This document shows, piece by piece, positions 45,216-55,900 of a stretch of DNA of 64,000 nucleotides. Source of the DNA: Leptospirales bacterium (GTDB lineage: Bacteria; Spirochaetota; Leptospiria; Leptospirales; Leptospiraceae); NCBI GenBank assembly GCA_013297885.1, contig JAAFIR010000011.1:1-64000 (forward strand). The letters are read 5' to 3'. Position numbers and translations under genes: made by a program. The notes under the pieces were generated by a model that saw nothing but the letters and a program-made list of their open reading frames with translations, searched no databases and was not told where the DNA came from. Every line of letters begins with the position of its first letter. Positions within the stretch are counted from its first letter, which is position 1.

Positions 45216-45232
45216 TAGTGTAGGAAAAAATT

Positions 45233-46399
45233 TTATACTAAATCAAATGAAATTTCTTTTTTGATTTCACCGTTGATTTGGATTAATAATTTATGTTCAC
45301 CTTTGTATAAAGTTCTAGTTGTCATTTCAGCTTTCATCAAATGTTTTTTTTCTATTTTTATTTTTTTATTTTTTTCTAATTTTAAACTTTTTAGTTTAAA
45401 TACTTTTTTTGAATTTAATTTACCAGATTTATTTTGAAAATAAATGATATAATCAATTACTAAATCTGAATTTTTTAAACTAGTTATATCAAATGAAAAT
45501 TCTAAATAATTATTTAATTTTACTTTTTTTGTAAAAGTAAATTTTTCAAAAGTAATTTTTGTATTATAATCAATTCCTAAATATTTTAACGTAGGTTTAT
45601 GTCCTTCTTTGACTAATGTTCTGAGTGAGTGTTTTGTGATAAATTCTAGTTCTTCACTTGTTTGTTTTTTATTTTTCTTATTTTGTTCAGACCAATTTTT
45701 TAAAGTTTCCAAAACAAATTCTGAATCTAATTTAGAAATATCATTTAGATGATTGGCTACTGATCGAGTGACAAATCTAGTTTTATCAAAATACAAATTA
45801 TTTAAAATAGAAATTGGTTCTTTATAATTTAAAATAATTTTTTGTGACCAAGGAAGTCTTGGCCTTGTGCCTTCAGAGCATAATCTTCTAACATGATAAT
45901 TTTTATCTTTTGACCAAATGAATAATTTTTTTAATGTTTGTTTTGGGAATTGATTTATAAAATACCTAATTGAATCTTCAGCAGAAAATCTTTTTGTAAT
46001 TTCATATAAAGTATTTAATGAAAAATCTAAATTTATTTCTTCCAAACCATTCCTCACAACAAATTCACTATAAGGAGCATAAATAAAATCACCAAAATCA
46101 TCATCTGTTTTTGTTGGGTCAAGTTCAGGTGGTAAAGATTTTAAAAGAAGTTCAACAGATTCTTGATAATTTAATTTGCTCTTTGTAAAATACTTCTTAA
46201 AATTTTCAGCTATACAAATAATTCTATCTTTTAATTCTAATTTTGGAAATTCATTTAAAATATCTTTTATAAAATTTGCTTTATCAAAATTGATTTTTTT
46301 TAATTTACTTGCTTCAAAAATTGCATTTGCTATCATTTCTACTTTTTGTTGGTTGAATAAATGATCTTTTAAGGAGAATTTTTCGTTTGTGGTTTTCAT
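45233..46399 (-). CDS. DNA alkylation repair (AlkD-like HEAT) protein
   Basis: 388 residues. The middle is typical for AlkD-like HEAT-repeat glycosylases: WSKDKNYHVRRLCSEGTRPR then LPWS, VTRSVANHLNDISK, and ITKHSLRTLVKEGH. Such proteins remove alkylated bases. The last 100 residues (beta-rich) also occur in longer family members. It starts 10 bases after the second lipoxygenase stop, with an AGGAAC site, so it belongs to that operon. Confidence 0.8.
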   Translation of the reverse strand: MKTTNEKFSLKDHLFNQQKVEMIANAIFEASKLKKINFDKANFIKDILNEFPKLELKDRIICIAENFKKYFTKSKLNYQESVELLLKSLPPELDPTKTDDDFGDFIYAPYSEFVVRNGLEEINLDFSLNTLYEITKRFSAEDSIRYFINQFPKQTLKKLFIWSKDKNYHVRRLCSEGTRPRLPWSQKIILNYKEPISILNNLYFDKTRFVTRSVANHLNDISKLDSEFVLETLKNWSEQNKKNKKQTSEELEFITKHSLRTLVKEGHKPTLKYLGIDYNTKITFEKFTFTKKVKLNNYLEFSFDITSLKNSDLVIDYIIYFQNKSGKLNSKKVFKLKSLKLEKNKKIKIEKKHLMKAEMTTRTLYKGEHKLLIQINGEIKKEISFDLV

Positions 46400-46408
46400 A
46401 TTTTGTTC

Positions 46409-48196
46409 CTAAATATTAATCGACTGGGCGATTCTAGAAGGAAGAAAACCTTTATAAGGAAATTTCCCTTCATTACGAGTTTTTATTAATTTTTCAGCTT
46501 GTTTTAAATTTTCATTAAATTTATTTAAAGCCTTATTTACTTTAGAGTCGCTAAACCAAAACATTGGATATCTTCCCAATTTCTTATACAATAATCCACC
46601 AAGGGTATAACCTAAATTTAATTGTAAAGATGCCAAATCTAGTGGTGGCAACATAGCCAACCAATCTTCTTCAGAATATTTTTGTTTCTTTTTAGGCGCT
46701 TTATCATAAAGTCCAATTGGTACTTGTGGTGCATAAATCATTACATCTCTTTGCGGATTATTAATTGCTGAATGGCTTGCAGTTGCAGTAAAAATGATAT
46801 GAGTTAAAGCTTTTATTAAATAAGAAATAGAATTTATTTTTCCTTTTCCATCTTCACCAAAATTATTTACTCTTCCTCCTGCATAATTACTTAATTCACC
46901 ACACCAAAGTTTTAATTCAGTATCATTAAGTAGTTCTTTATTACTTGGATAATAAATTTTTATATATTCTTTTACCCAATTTCGAATTAATTCCCAGATC
47001 ACTAAACCATCATCGCGAAATGGATAATAAGGCAATAATTCTTTATCTTTTACTTTTCTATTTTCTAGGTCTACAGGAAACATGCTATCATTAAAAGCAT
47101 TTGATTTGGTTGCTTTTAAAGATACTTGTTTACTTGATTGAATTGTTCCTGATAATAAATGTTCTACTCCACCACCAGGTGCAATTAAATCTTTTCGAGC
47201 AAAATAGTTTATAAAAATAGTTCCATAAAAATGTGGAATTAAAAGTTTATAAATTGGATGTCGATTGGAGAATTGTCTATAAGTTGAAATGATAATTGGC
47301 TCTAAGAATAAATGTGTTTTTGCTAAATGAGCAATAAGTTCATGATGATTTCCATCTGCTGAGTTTACAACAGCTTTAGCCATTTTCCAACCCCAAGGAT
47401 CAGATAATGGAGTAAATAGAGAATGTTCTTTTGGATTTTGATCACATTGAATTGCAATTGGACGAAGAAAACGTTTTCCTTGAGTGAGAGCAAATAAAGC
47501 AATTGGAGCATAAACATATTTTTGTTGTCTTGGCTGATCCCCATTTTTTAAATCAGAAAGAGCTTGGTAATTTGTAATAAATAATCTTGATTCTTGTATC
47601 GCTTTAGATAATTTATCACCATTAAATTCTGGTATAGAAGAAAAAATAGAATCAGTAATTGGAAAATTATTTGGAATTTTTTTTATACCTTCTATCACAG
47701 TTGGATTCCACCCAGCAACTCTCATCCTAGCAAAATTTTCATCTGTATCAAAATCACGATTTAATTTTGGAATTCCAATTTTTAAAAAAAGTTTATTATA
47801 ATCTTCCAATTTTAAAGCTTTACCGGGTTTAGTATAACGCTGAACATATTTACCAGAATAAATAAAAAATTTAGTAGGACTTTTTATAAATAGCATTGTA
47901 AAAAGTCTTCCAATCATTTTGAGACGAAAAATAAATGGAACTAAAATTCTATCTACACTCCAAGCAGTATTTTCACTTACGGCTAAAGAATTTCTCAATA
48001 ATCTAATTCCTATTTTAGCTAAAAGATATAACCATTTTAATTTTGGATATTCTTTTGTTGGTACTTCATCAATAACAGGATGAGATGGAATTAAATTATA
48101 ATTATATCTATAAAGTGTTCTAGTTTTATTTAAATTCATTTCTCTTTTTATAGAATCTTTATCAAATTGAGGTAAGCATATTTTTAAGTTTTTCAT
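46409..48196 (-). CDS. Lipoxygenase 2
   Basis: 595 residues, PLAT-less mini lipoxygenase. Inserts O2 into polyunsaturated fatty acid to give a hydroperoxide. All five non-heme iron ligands fit the family: His285 and His290 (HELIAH), His475 and Asn479 (SHSAIN), and the C-terminal Ile595 (QSINI). Flanking signatures THLFLEPIIISTYRQ and RHPIYKLLIPHF are nearly plant-like. The N-terminus has no signal peptide, so it acts in the cytosol. Paired with the P450 that ends seven bases upstream. About half identical by eye to lipoxygenase 1. Substrate and regiochemistry cannot be deduced. Confidence 0.92.
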   Translation of the reverse strand: MKNLKICLPQFDKDSIKREMNLNKTRTLYRYNYNLIPSHPVIDEVPTKEYPKLKWLYLLAKIGIRLLRNSLAVSENTAWSVDRILVPFIFRLKMIGRLFTMLFIKSPTKFFIYSGKYVQRYTKPGKALKLEDYNKLFLKIGIPKLNRDFDTDENFARMRVAGWNPTVIEGIKKIPNNFPITDSIFSSIPEFNGDKLSKAIQESRLFITNYQALSDLKNGDQPRQQKYVYAPIALFALTQGKRFLRPIAIQCDQNPKEHSLFTPLSDPWGWKMAKAVVNSADGNHHELIAHLAKTHLFLEPIIISTYRQFSNRHPIYKLLIPHFYGTIFINYFARKDLIAPGGGVEHLLSGTIQSSKQVSLKATKSNAFNDSMFPVDLENRKVKDKELLPYYPFRDDGLVIWELIRNWVKEYIKIYYPSNKELLNDTELKLWCGELSNYAGGRVNNFGEDGKGKINSISYLIKALTHIIFTATASHSAINNPQRDVMIYAPQVPIGLYDKAPKKKQKYSEEDWLAMLPPLDLASLQLNLGYTLGGLLYKKLGRYPMFWFSDSKVNKALNKFNENLKQAEKLIKTRNEGKFPYKGFLPSRIAQSINI

Positions 48197-48202
48197 AATT
48201 AT

Positions 48203-49585
48203 CTATTCATCTAAAACAATTTTTCCTGTGACAGTCTGTGGCATCATCACTCCAAAAAAGAATCCTTGCACATAATTAGATTTTAAATCAGGTTCAAATC
48301 GTGCAATAGAATAAAATGATGCAAGTGTTAGTTTTATGTTTATTAAAGCATAAGACATTCCCATACAGGCTCTAGGTCCTCTGCCAAATGGAAAAAAATA
48401 ATCACTTCCGTATGGGTTATTAGTTATAACATCTTTTGTCCATCTTTCAGGGTTAAACTCTAATGGATTTTCCCACCTAACATCAGAATGATGAAGAGCA
48501 TAATTGGAAATAAGTATTGGTGTATTAGGTGGAATCCTATTTTTACCTAGCTTGACAACTTTGCTTTTAGAAGAATTTCTTAAATACAATGGAACAGGTG
48601 GAAAAATTCTCATTGATTCACGAACAACTTTATCAAGAAAACTCATCTCTTCAATTTCTTTAAAAGTAATTTCGTTATCTTTATTAAAAGTTTCTTTTAT
48701 TTCAAGTTTTAATTTTTCTTCAAAATGTTTATTTTTAATTTGACTAAGTAACCAAATGGCTGTGACAAGAACACTTGTTACAGAATATACTCCACCATAA
48801 AAAACATTTGCTAAATTAATTGCAGTCCCTTTATCTGAATATTTTGAACCACTTGCAAATATCCAATTAATTAAATCTGATGAATTTGGATTTGGATTCG
48901 ATTCAACTTCTTTGACTAGTTTAGAAAAATAAGAAAACCATTTTCTTCTTTTCCAATAAAAAAATACACTAGGAATATATTTTGGCACAAATAAGGATGT
49001 TAAACGATCAGCTCCAACTTTTCCCATATAAGTAAAAATATCATATATTGATTCTGGTAAAATTTTTCCAGAAACGGAAATTGAAAAAGAATCAAAAGAC
49101 ATTTTTTGTATTGTGTGGGTCAAATCTAAAGATTTCTTTGAAGAAAATTTTGCTAACCCATTAGTTCTAAGTTTTATTGATTCTTTCAAAATGAGAACTT
49201 GTTGAGAAATCCATTTTGGTGACCAAGGCGAGCTAAATGAATCTGAATCTCTCATTGATTTCCAAGCTGGTGGATTTGCTAAAAAAGGACTATAAGAAGT
49301 AATAACTGGTTCAAGTGCTTTTTTGGGTGAGTCTTTATAATAATCTGTCCAATTCGTTTCTAAAACTTCTCTAAACAAATCTGGAGAGTTAATTATTAAA
49401 TGTGGACTTGAACCAAACCAAACCAAACATATTTCACCATAATTTATTGAAAAACCTGCAATTGTTTCCCAAGGATTTTCACCTACAAAAGATAATAAAT
49501 TTCCCAAAGGAAAAGAAGGAGACGGTCCAGAAATGCCATTAAATTCCGCTATCTTCGATTTATTGATATATTCAAATAATCCCAT
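48203..49585 (-). CDS. Cytochrome P450 2, probable hydroperoxide-using
   Basis: 460 residues. Heme-thiolate Cys407 in FGRGPRACMG; ExxR as E323-S-M-R326; ERW near 380. The I-helix reads YGGVYSVTS at 263-271: the acid and threonine used for O2 activation (AGxD/ET) are replaced by Tyr and Ser. Such loss is typical for P450s that rearrange peroxides (CYP74, prostacyclin/thromboxane synthases). Full-length with a normal Cys loop, so not CYP74 itself. It lies 205 bases after lipoxygenase 1 and directly before lipoxygenase 2. Cytosolic; no reductase partner is encoded nearby. Confidence 0.88.
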   Translation of the reverse strand: MGLFEYINKSKIAEFNGISGPSPSFPLGNLLSFVGENPWETIAGFSINYGEICLVWFGSSPHLIINSPDLFREVLETNWTDYYKDSPKKALEPVITSYSPFLANPPAWKSMRDSDSFSSPWSPKWISQQVLILKESIKLRTNGLAKFSSKKSLDLTHTIQKMSFDSFSISVSGKILPESIYDIFTYMGKVGADRLTSLFVPKYIPSVFFYWKRRKWFSYFSKLVKEVESNPNPNSSDLINWIFASGSKYSDKGTAINLANVFYGGVYSVTSVLVTAIWLLSQIKNKHFEEKLKLEIKETFNKDNEITFKEIEEMSFLDKVVRESMRIFPPVPLYLRNSSKSKVVKLGKNRIPPNTPILISNYALHHSDVRWENPLEFNPERWTKDVITNNPYGSDYFFPFGRGPRACMGMSYALINIKLTLASFYSIARFEPDLKSNYVQGFFFGVMMPQTVTGKIVLDE

Positions 49586-49790
49586 TTATATTCTCATTAT
49601 TACAAAACTATTTTTTGAGTTTGATTAGAATAGATTTTTAATTGATAATATCATTTCTCAATTGTAAATAGTTTATATTTTATATTTTGTTAAAATATTT
49701 TTAAAATCAAATCTTTTATTTCATAAAAATTCTTTTAATTACTAATAACATGCAATAGGGTTTTCTTTTTCTAGTCAAGTAAATTTAAAC
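49586..49790 (-). promoter_or_regulatory. Intergenic gap between the two P450-LOX pairs
   Basis: This is the only sizeable gap within the cluster. On the minus strand it begins with a TTGACTAGAAAAA motif (around 49780-49768), close to TTGACTAAAAAAA upstream of the cyclase gene (58502-58490), which may be a shared -35/activator site. A TTTACA hexamer lies further down. A second promoter here would let the two pairs be expressed apart. Confidence 0.3.
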
Positions 49791-51572
49791 CTAAATATTA
49801 ATCGACTGGGTCAGTCGCGATGGTAACATATAAGGATAAGGAAATCTATTTCGATTTCTTTCTTCAATAGTTTTTTCAACTTCTTTGAGCTTGGTTTGAA
49901 ATTTTTGAAGAATTGGTGAAACTTCTTTTGAAAAAATATTTCCATATTGACCTAAGCTAGTATAAAAAACACCACCAAGAGTATAACCAAGATTTAATTG
50001 TAAAGAAGCCATATCTAGAGTTGGCATCATAGAAATCCAATCTGCTTCAGAATATTTTTTCTTTGCAAGTGGAGCTTTGTCATAAAGACCAAGTGGAACT
50101 TCAGGTGCATACATCATCATTCCTTGTTGAGGAAAATTTACAGATGAATGACCAGCACTTGCAATAAAAATTATTTCAGTAATTGCTTCGATGAGATAAT
50201 TTATAGTTGTGAGTTTACCTTTTTTATCTTCACCAAAATCTTTGACTCTTCCACCTTGTTCAGATGCAATTTCTTTTGCCCAAAGCTGAATTTCTTCATC
50301 ATTCAAAATATCTTCATTTGAATTATAATATAGTCTAGCATAATCATTTACCCAAGATTTAATTGTTTCCCAAACTAACATTCCATCATCACGATAAGGA
50401 TAGTCTGAAATAATTTCTGGATTTTCAATTTTTCTTTGTTTGAGAGTATTAGGAAATGCTAATTCATTAAACCCTCTTTTTAAATGATTTTGAATAGATA
50501 CAATCGTATCAGACTCTATTGTTCCTGATAACAAATAATCTACTCCACCTCCTGGTGCAATTAAAGCTTTTTTAGCTAAATAATTTATAAAAATAGTTCC
50601 ATTAAAATGTGGAATTAATAATTTATAAATTGGATGTCTTGAAGAAAGTTGCCTATGAGTGCTTACAATAAATGGCTCAATCACTAAATGAGTTAAACCT
50701 AGATGAGTGATTAGTTCGTGATAATTTCCATCAGCAGAATTTACAACTAGCTTAGCCATTTGCCAAGACCAGTAATCTGACTTTGGTGTAAAAATGGGAA
50801 ACATATTGCTGTCTTGTCCGGTTTGAATTGCTAATACTTTTAGTAATTCAGAATCTTTTGGTTTAGCAAAAATTGCAATTGGAGCATAACAAAATTTTTC
50901 TCCATTTGGTTGAAAACCATTTTTTAAATTATCTAAATCTTTATAATCTAGAATGAATAATCTATTTTCTTTAGAAAGTTTTGCAATTGAATCATTTTTA
51001 AATCCATCAATTTCTTTTAAAAGTTTATCTGTAAAAGCAATATTTTTTGGAAGTAAATTTATTTTTTCTATTAAGCTTGGATTCCAACCAGCAAGTCTCA
51101 TCCTAACAAAATTTTCATCTGTCATAAAATCTCTGTCAGCTGTTGGAATTTTAATAGAAGCAAACAATTCATTATATTCTTCAAGTGAAATTCCTTCACC
51201 TGGTTTTAAAAATTTAACTATGTATTTTCCTGCACTAATGAAAAAATTAGTTGGGTTAGTGAATAAATAAAATAAAATTTGAATAAACATTTTGACTCTA
51301 AAAGAAATCGGAAGAATAAATTTACTAAATTTAGATTTTATATCCACTTTGGAAGCAATTGAGTTTTTTATTAGCCTAGCACCAACTCCAATTAATAAAA
51401 AGATCCATTTTAGTTTTGGATATTCAAATTTTGGAACACCATCAACTATAGCAAGAGGAGGAATTATATTATAATTAAAACGATAATCATTTCTTGCTTT
51501 TTCTAATTCTTTTTTTCTTGAATTTAAATATCTATCATTAAAAGGTAATGATGTTTTATTAAAGTTGAACAT
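49791..51572 (-). CDS. Lipoxygenase 1
   Basis: 593 residues, same build as lipoxygenase 2. Iron ligands His285, His290 (HELITH), His475, Asn479 (GHSSVN) and C-terminal Ile593. THLVIEPFIVSTHRQLSSRH and PIYKLLIPHF are classic. No PLAT domain and no signal peptide. It follows its P450 by 19 bases and has a TGAGGA site. The two lipoxygenases keep identical numbering up to residue 500, so the duplication is clear and both copies appear active. Differences (GNYHELITHLGL against GNHHELIAHLAK) may alter substrate or position of oxygenation. Confidence 0.92.
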   Translation of the reverse strand: MFNFNKTSLPFNDRYLNSRKKELEKARNDYRFNYNIIPPLAIVDGVPKFEYPKLKWIFLLIGVGARLIKNSIASKVDIKSKFSKFILPISFRVKMFIQILFYLFTNPTNFFISAGKYIVKFLKPGEGISLEEYNELFASIKIPTADRDFMTDENFVRMRLAGWNPSLIEKINLLPKNIAFTDKLLKEIDGFKNDSIAKLSKENRLFILDYKDLDNLKNGFQPNGEKFCYAPIAIFAKPKDSELLKVLAIQTGQDSNMFPIFTPKSDYWSWQMAKLVVNSADGNYHELITHLGLTHLVIEPFIVSTHRQLSSRHPIYKLLIPHFNGTIFINYLAKKALIAPGGGVDYLLSGTIESDTIVSIQNHLKRGFNELAFPNTLKQRKIENPEIISDYPYRDDGMLVWETIKSWVNDYARLYYNSNEDILNDEEIQLWAKEIASEQGGRVKDFGEDKKGKLTTINYLIEAITEIIFIASAGHSSVNFPQQGMMMYAPEVPLGLYDKAPLAKKKYSEADWISMMPTLDMASLQLNLGYTLGGVFYTSLGQYGNIFSKEVSPILQKFQTKLKEVEKTIEERNRNRFPYPYMLPSRLTQSINI

Positions 51573-51591
51573 TTTTTTTCCTCAAATTATT

Positions 51592-52998
51592 TTATTTGGA
51601 ACTTTCAGGATTAAATACTATTTTACCATTTAATCCTTTTGGCATCATTACACCAAAATGAAATCCTTGCAGATAGTTTGCATCAGCCTCTGGAATAAAC
51701 TTGAAATTTTTATAAAAACTAGCAAGAGTTGTTCTCATATAAAGTAATGCAAATGGTTGACCCATACAAGCTCTGGGACCTTGTCCAAATGGGAAAAAAT
51801 AACCACTACCAAACGGGTTTTGTTTGATTACTTCATCAGTCCATCTTTCTGGAATAAACTTTAATGGTTCTTTCCAATGTCCAGCGTCATGGTGCATTGC
51901 ATAATTGGAAATTAGAATAGAAGTATTTTTTGGAATTTTATGTTCACCTAAAAATACATAATTAATTGTAGATGAATTTCTAGAATAAAATGGAACTGCT
52001 GGATAAAGTCTCATCGATTCTCTTAAAACTTTTTCTAGATATTTTAATTCTTTCAAACTTTCTTCAGTGAGAGTTTTCTTTTTATCAAAAAAAGTTTTTA
52101 ATTCATGTATTAATTTTTCTTCATAAATTTTATTTTCTTTTTGGGATAATAACCAAACTGTTGTAGCTAAAGTACTTCCAACAGAATAAACTCCTCCATA
52201 AAATATTGCAGCTGTGTTTGCAGTTAAATCTTGTCCTGCTAAATGTACACCTTTTATTGTTCCCCAATTAATAATATCAGTTGCAAGTGGATTTGGACTG
52301 TTGGCTGAAGATGTAATTAAATTTTCAAAATATTTAAACCATTTTTTCCTTTTTAAATAGAAAAATGGATTTAATATAAAAGAAAGTATAAATGGATTTG
52401 TTAGTCTAATAGAACCTGTTTTTCCGAGAGATACAAATAGATCATATATTTCAGTTGGAAATAGTTTACCAGCAACTGCTAGCGAAAAAGCATCAAATGA
52501 ATATTTTTGAAAAGTTTCAGTAAGATCAACTGAATCTGATTTTGTTTTTTCAACTAATTCACTATTTCTTAATTCACCAAATTCAGAAAATACATTAACT
52601 TGTGCTGCAAGCCAATCTGCAAACCATTCAGAACTAAATGGATTATTTGCTCTCATCTGTTTCCAAAAAGGTTGGTTTGCAATAAATGGAGTATATTTGG
52701 AAATTGTTGGGGTTAATTCTTTAATTGGTGAAACTTTATGGTATTCCAACCAATCAGTTATCAAAACATCTTTAAAAAATTCAGGTGAGTTGATAACAAT
52801 CTGTGGACTAGATGCAAACCATAAAACAGAAATTGGTCCGTAATTTTCTGCAAGAGATGCAGTTACAAACCAAGGTTGTTGTCCAAATAAAAGATTTAAA
52901 TTTCCAAGTGGGAAGCTAGGTGGAGGTCCAGGAATTCCTTGAAGTTCAGAAATTTTTGATTTATTAAAAAAATTAAAAAGTTTATTTAGTAATCCCAT
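51592..52998 (-). CDS. Cytochrome P450 1, probable hydroperoxide-using
   Basis: 468 residues. Cys411 in FGQGPRACMG, E327-S-M-R330, ERW at 384-386. I-helix YGGVYSVGS at 267-275 with the same loss of acid and Thr as its paralogue. Starts MGLLNKLFNF at 52998: an upstream frame to 53022 exists, but this ATG has a GGGG site and lies one base after the cyclase stop (53002-53000). The N-terminus, with hydrophobic patch then PGPPPSFPLGN, is like class II P450s but without a real membrane helix. Confidence 0.88.
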   Translation of the reverse strand: MGLLNKLFNFFNKSKISELQGIPGPPPSFPLGNLNLLFGQQPWFVTASLAENYGPISVLWFASSPQIVINSPEFFKDVLITDWLEYHKVSPIKELTPTISKYTPFIANQPFWKQMRANNPFSSEWFADWLAAQVNVFSEFGELRNSELVEKTKSDSVDLTETFQKYSFDAFSLAVAGKLFPTEIYDLFVSLGKTGSIRLTNPFILSFILNPFFYLKRKKWFKYFENLITSSANSPNPLATDIINWGTIKGVHLAGQDLTANTAAIFYGGVYSVGSTLATTVWLLSQKENKIYEEKLIHELKTFFDKKKTLTEESLKELKYLEKVLRESMRLYPAVPFYSRNSSTINYVFLGEHKIPKNTSILISNYAMHHDAGHWKEPLKFIPERWTDEVIKQNPFGSGYFFPFGQGPRACMGQPFALLYMRTTLASFYKNFKFIPEADANYLQGFHFGVMMPKGLNGKIVFNPESSK

Positions 52999-52999
52999 A

Positions 53000-55900
53000 T
53001 TATCCCCATATTTCAGAACCAATCCAGTTTGAAGCTGGAGGAACGTTTAAATAGATTTTAGTGTATTTCAAATACCTTTCACTTACTTTATCACTAGGCA
53101 AGAATAATAAACATTCTTCTAATAAAATTTTTGCTTTTTCAAAATTTCTTTTATAAAACAAAGAAAGTGCTTCTTCAAAAATTGGTTTTAATTTTAACTT
53201 TTTAGTGAATAATTCTTTTTCATCTCCGTCAAATACTTCATACAATAAAATTGGTTTATCTTTACCTTTAATTTTTACAAATCCAATTTCTCTAAAATGA
53301 AAACTTTGTTTAAACTGGATTCCTGAATACACAGAATCAGAAATTAATATATTAGTTCCAACTAGTTTAGTCATACTTTCTAATCTACTCGCAAGATTCA
53401 CTGCATCTCCAATGACAGTTGTATCTAGTCTACTTTTTGAACCGATAGTCCCAAGCATTACCTCTCCAGTATGTAGTCCAATTCCAAATTGAATATCTTC
53501 AAAACCTTTTTCTCTTCTATATTTATTTAAAACAGCAAGCTCTAATTTCATTTCAATACAAGCAAGTAATGCTTTAGTTGGGTCAGAAGGAAATAATGCC
53601 ATAATAGCGTCCCCAATATATTTATCTATAAAACCTTCATAGTTTTTAATAATTGGTTCCATTCTTTCCATATAAGAATTTAAAAATTTAAAATTATCTT
53701 TTACATCCATTTTTTCAGACATACCTGTGAAATTTCTTAAATCAGAGAAAAAAATTGTCATCTTGTGACGCATAGCATCTCCAACTGAAATTTCTTGGAT
53801 AGATGTTTTTCCTAAATATTCTAAAAATTCTCTTGGTACAAATCGAGAAAAACTTTCAGCCATTATTTCCATTTCACCATATATTTTTGCATTATTATAT
53901 GAAATCGCAATTTGAGATGAAAGCATATTTAATAAATCAACTCTTTCCCCACTCAAGGCACCTTCAGCTAAATTATTTTCTAAATAAATAATTCCAAATA
54001 ATTTTGAATGAAATAAAATTGGCATACATAAAATGGATCTAGTATTATTTTTGGAAATATAATCATCAGTTTTATAAATTGGATGAGAGTTAGCATTTTG
54101 AATTACTAATGTTTGTTTAGTTCTAATAACATAGTTCACAACAGTTTTTGCAAAACCATCACTTTCATCAATTGGGATATTGATTTCAACTTTAGATTCT
54201 TCAGTATTTAAATCCGTACTTGCAACCAAAACAAATGAATCTTTTTCATTTACAAAAAAATAAGCTCTTTCTGCACCAGCATTTTCAACAAGTATATCAA
54301 TCATTTTTTGTAACAAAGAATTTAATCTAATTTCTCCAGAAAGAACTTGAGATGATTTTAATATTGTAGAAAGATCAAGTATTTTAGAAGCAAAATGCAT
54401 TTCGGTTGTATTTCCAAATGGATTACTATCTTTTTCAAATGTCAATGTTCTATTTTGGTTTTCATTTCTTTTAAATTGAATAAAAGATTTCCATTTTTCT
54501 TCAAATAATTTTACTTTATGAATCGCTCCCCATCTCTCAAATCCATAATAAGCGTCAGTTAAATAGGTTTTTGCAATTTTAATTCTATTATTTGTTGAAT
54601 AGTATTTTCCTGCTAATTCATTTGAAATTGCCTCATTTACTGAATAACCTTCTTTTTTTGCATTTATTATTGACTCATCATATAATTTTTCAGCTAAAAA
54701 AAACTTTTCTTGTATTCTTGCAATTTCTGCTTCTATTAGCAATGATTTATGTAAAAAATTTGAAGGTGAGGCTTTTGCCCATTTTTTTAATAAAGAATTA
54801 TTTTGTTTTATTTTTCTTAGGTATTTTGATTTCATTTTTGGATTTTTATCTAATAAAGCGGCAAGTGTTAAACTATAAAAATAATTTTGTTCAGCTGTAA
54901 TTACACAAGCAAAAGAATACACCATTTTTTCTTCTGCTTTTTTTAACATTTCTAAAGCTTTTTCATATTCACCATAAAAATAATAAGTCTTTGCTTTATT
55001 GGTATGATACCAATCCATCTGACCTTGACCTTCAAGATTGATTTCTCTTGCATATTGATCTTCATCAAAATCATTAGTTGAAAAAGAAAATTTATTTTTT
55101 GTTTTACCAGCTAAATTCAACAGGAAATAATTCATGGATAACATTAAAGTCCCGATCCATCTATCTTTAACTTGTTTCACAACATAATCAGTATATTTAG
55201 AAATTATTTTATGAGTGTCATCAATACTCTCGCCAAGCGATACTAATTTAGAACAATACTCTACAATTGAATAACAAGAATAAATATTATCTCCAGTTTC
55301 ACGAGCAAGTCGGAATGATTCTAAAGAATAATCAAAAGCATCTTTTGAATGTTTTGTCCAACCATAAACAAAAGTTCCCATTGCAAAATTTGCTCTACAT
55401 CTTTGGCTTAATGAATTAAAACGATTGGACAAATTAATTCCTAGGTGTCCAAACTTTTCCCCAGCTTCAAATAAACCTAACTTAGATCCAACTAAAGCAG
55501 CATAAAGTCCAAACATATAAGCAGAGTAATCAGTAACACCATGTTTAAGTGCAAGATGAACACCTTTAGTTACAACAAATGCAAATAAATTTTGATTAGT
55601 TCCATATGTTGGAGAAGTTAAATGATTTAATAATCGAGCAACCATTTTAATTTCTTCATCTTTCACTTCAGGCAAGTTTAATAAATCTTCAATTTTTCTT
55701 GACCCTTTAGTAATTGTTGCCTTAACAACTTCAAATAAGACTAAAGGTAAAGGAACAAAACTTGGTAAATTAACCCCAAATAATTTTAATCCTTCTCTAC
55801 CTAAGTCAACAGCTTTTTGTAATTCATTTTTATTTGCATATTGAACAACTTGAATTTCATAAACCCGACCTTTATCCAAATTTGAATTTGCATTTGCTAA

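Noticed and set aside
46409-51572. The two 59x-residue proteins as animal-type heme peroxidases (PpoA-like partners of P450)
   Set aside because: The HELxxH, HSxxN and C-terminal Ile ligands and RHPIYKLLIPHF are those of lipoxygenases; no heme peroxidase motif is seen.
48203-52998. P450s as true CYP74 family
   Set aside because: The heme Cys loop is the standard FGxGxRxCxG without the CYP74 insertion; only the lack of acid/Thr and the YGG are shared.
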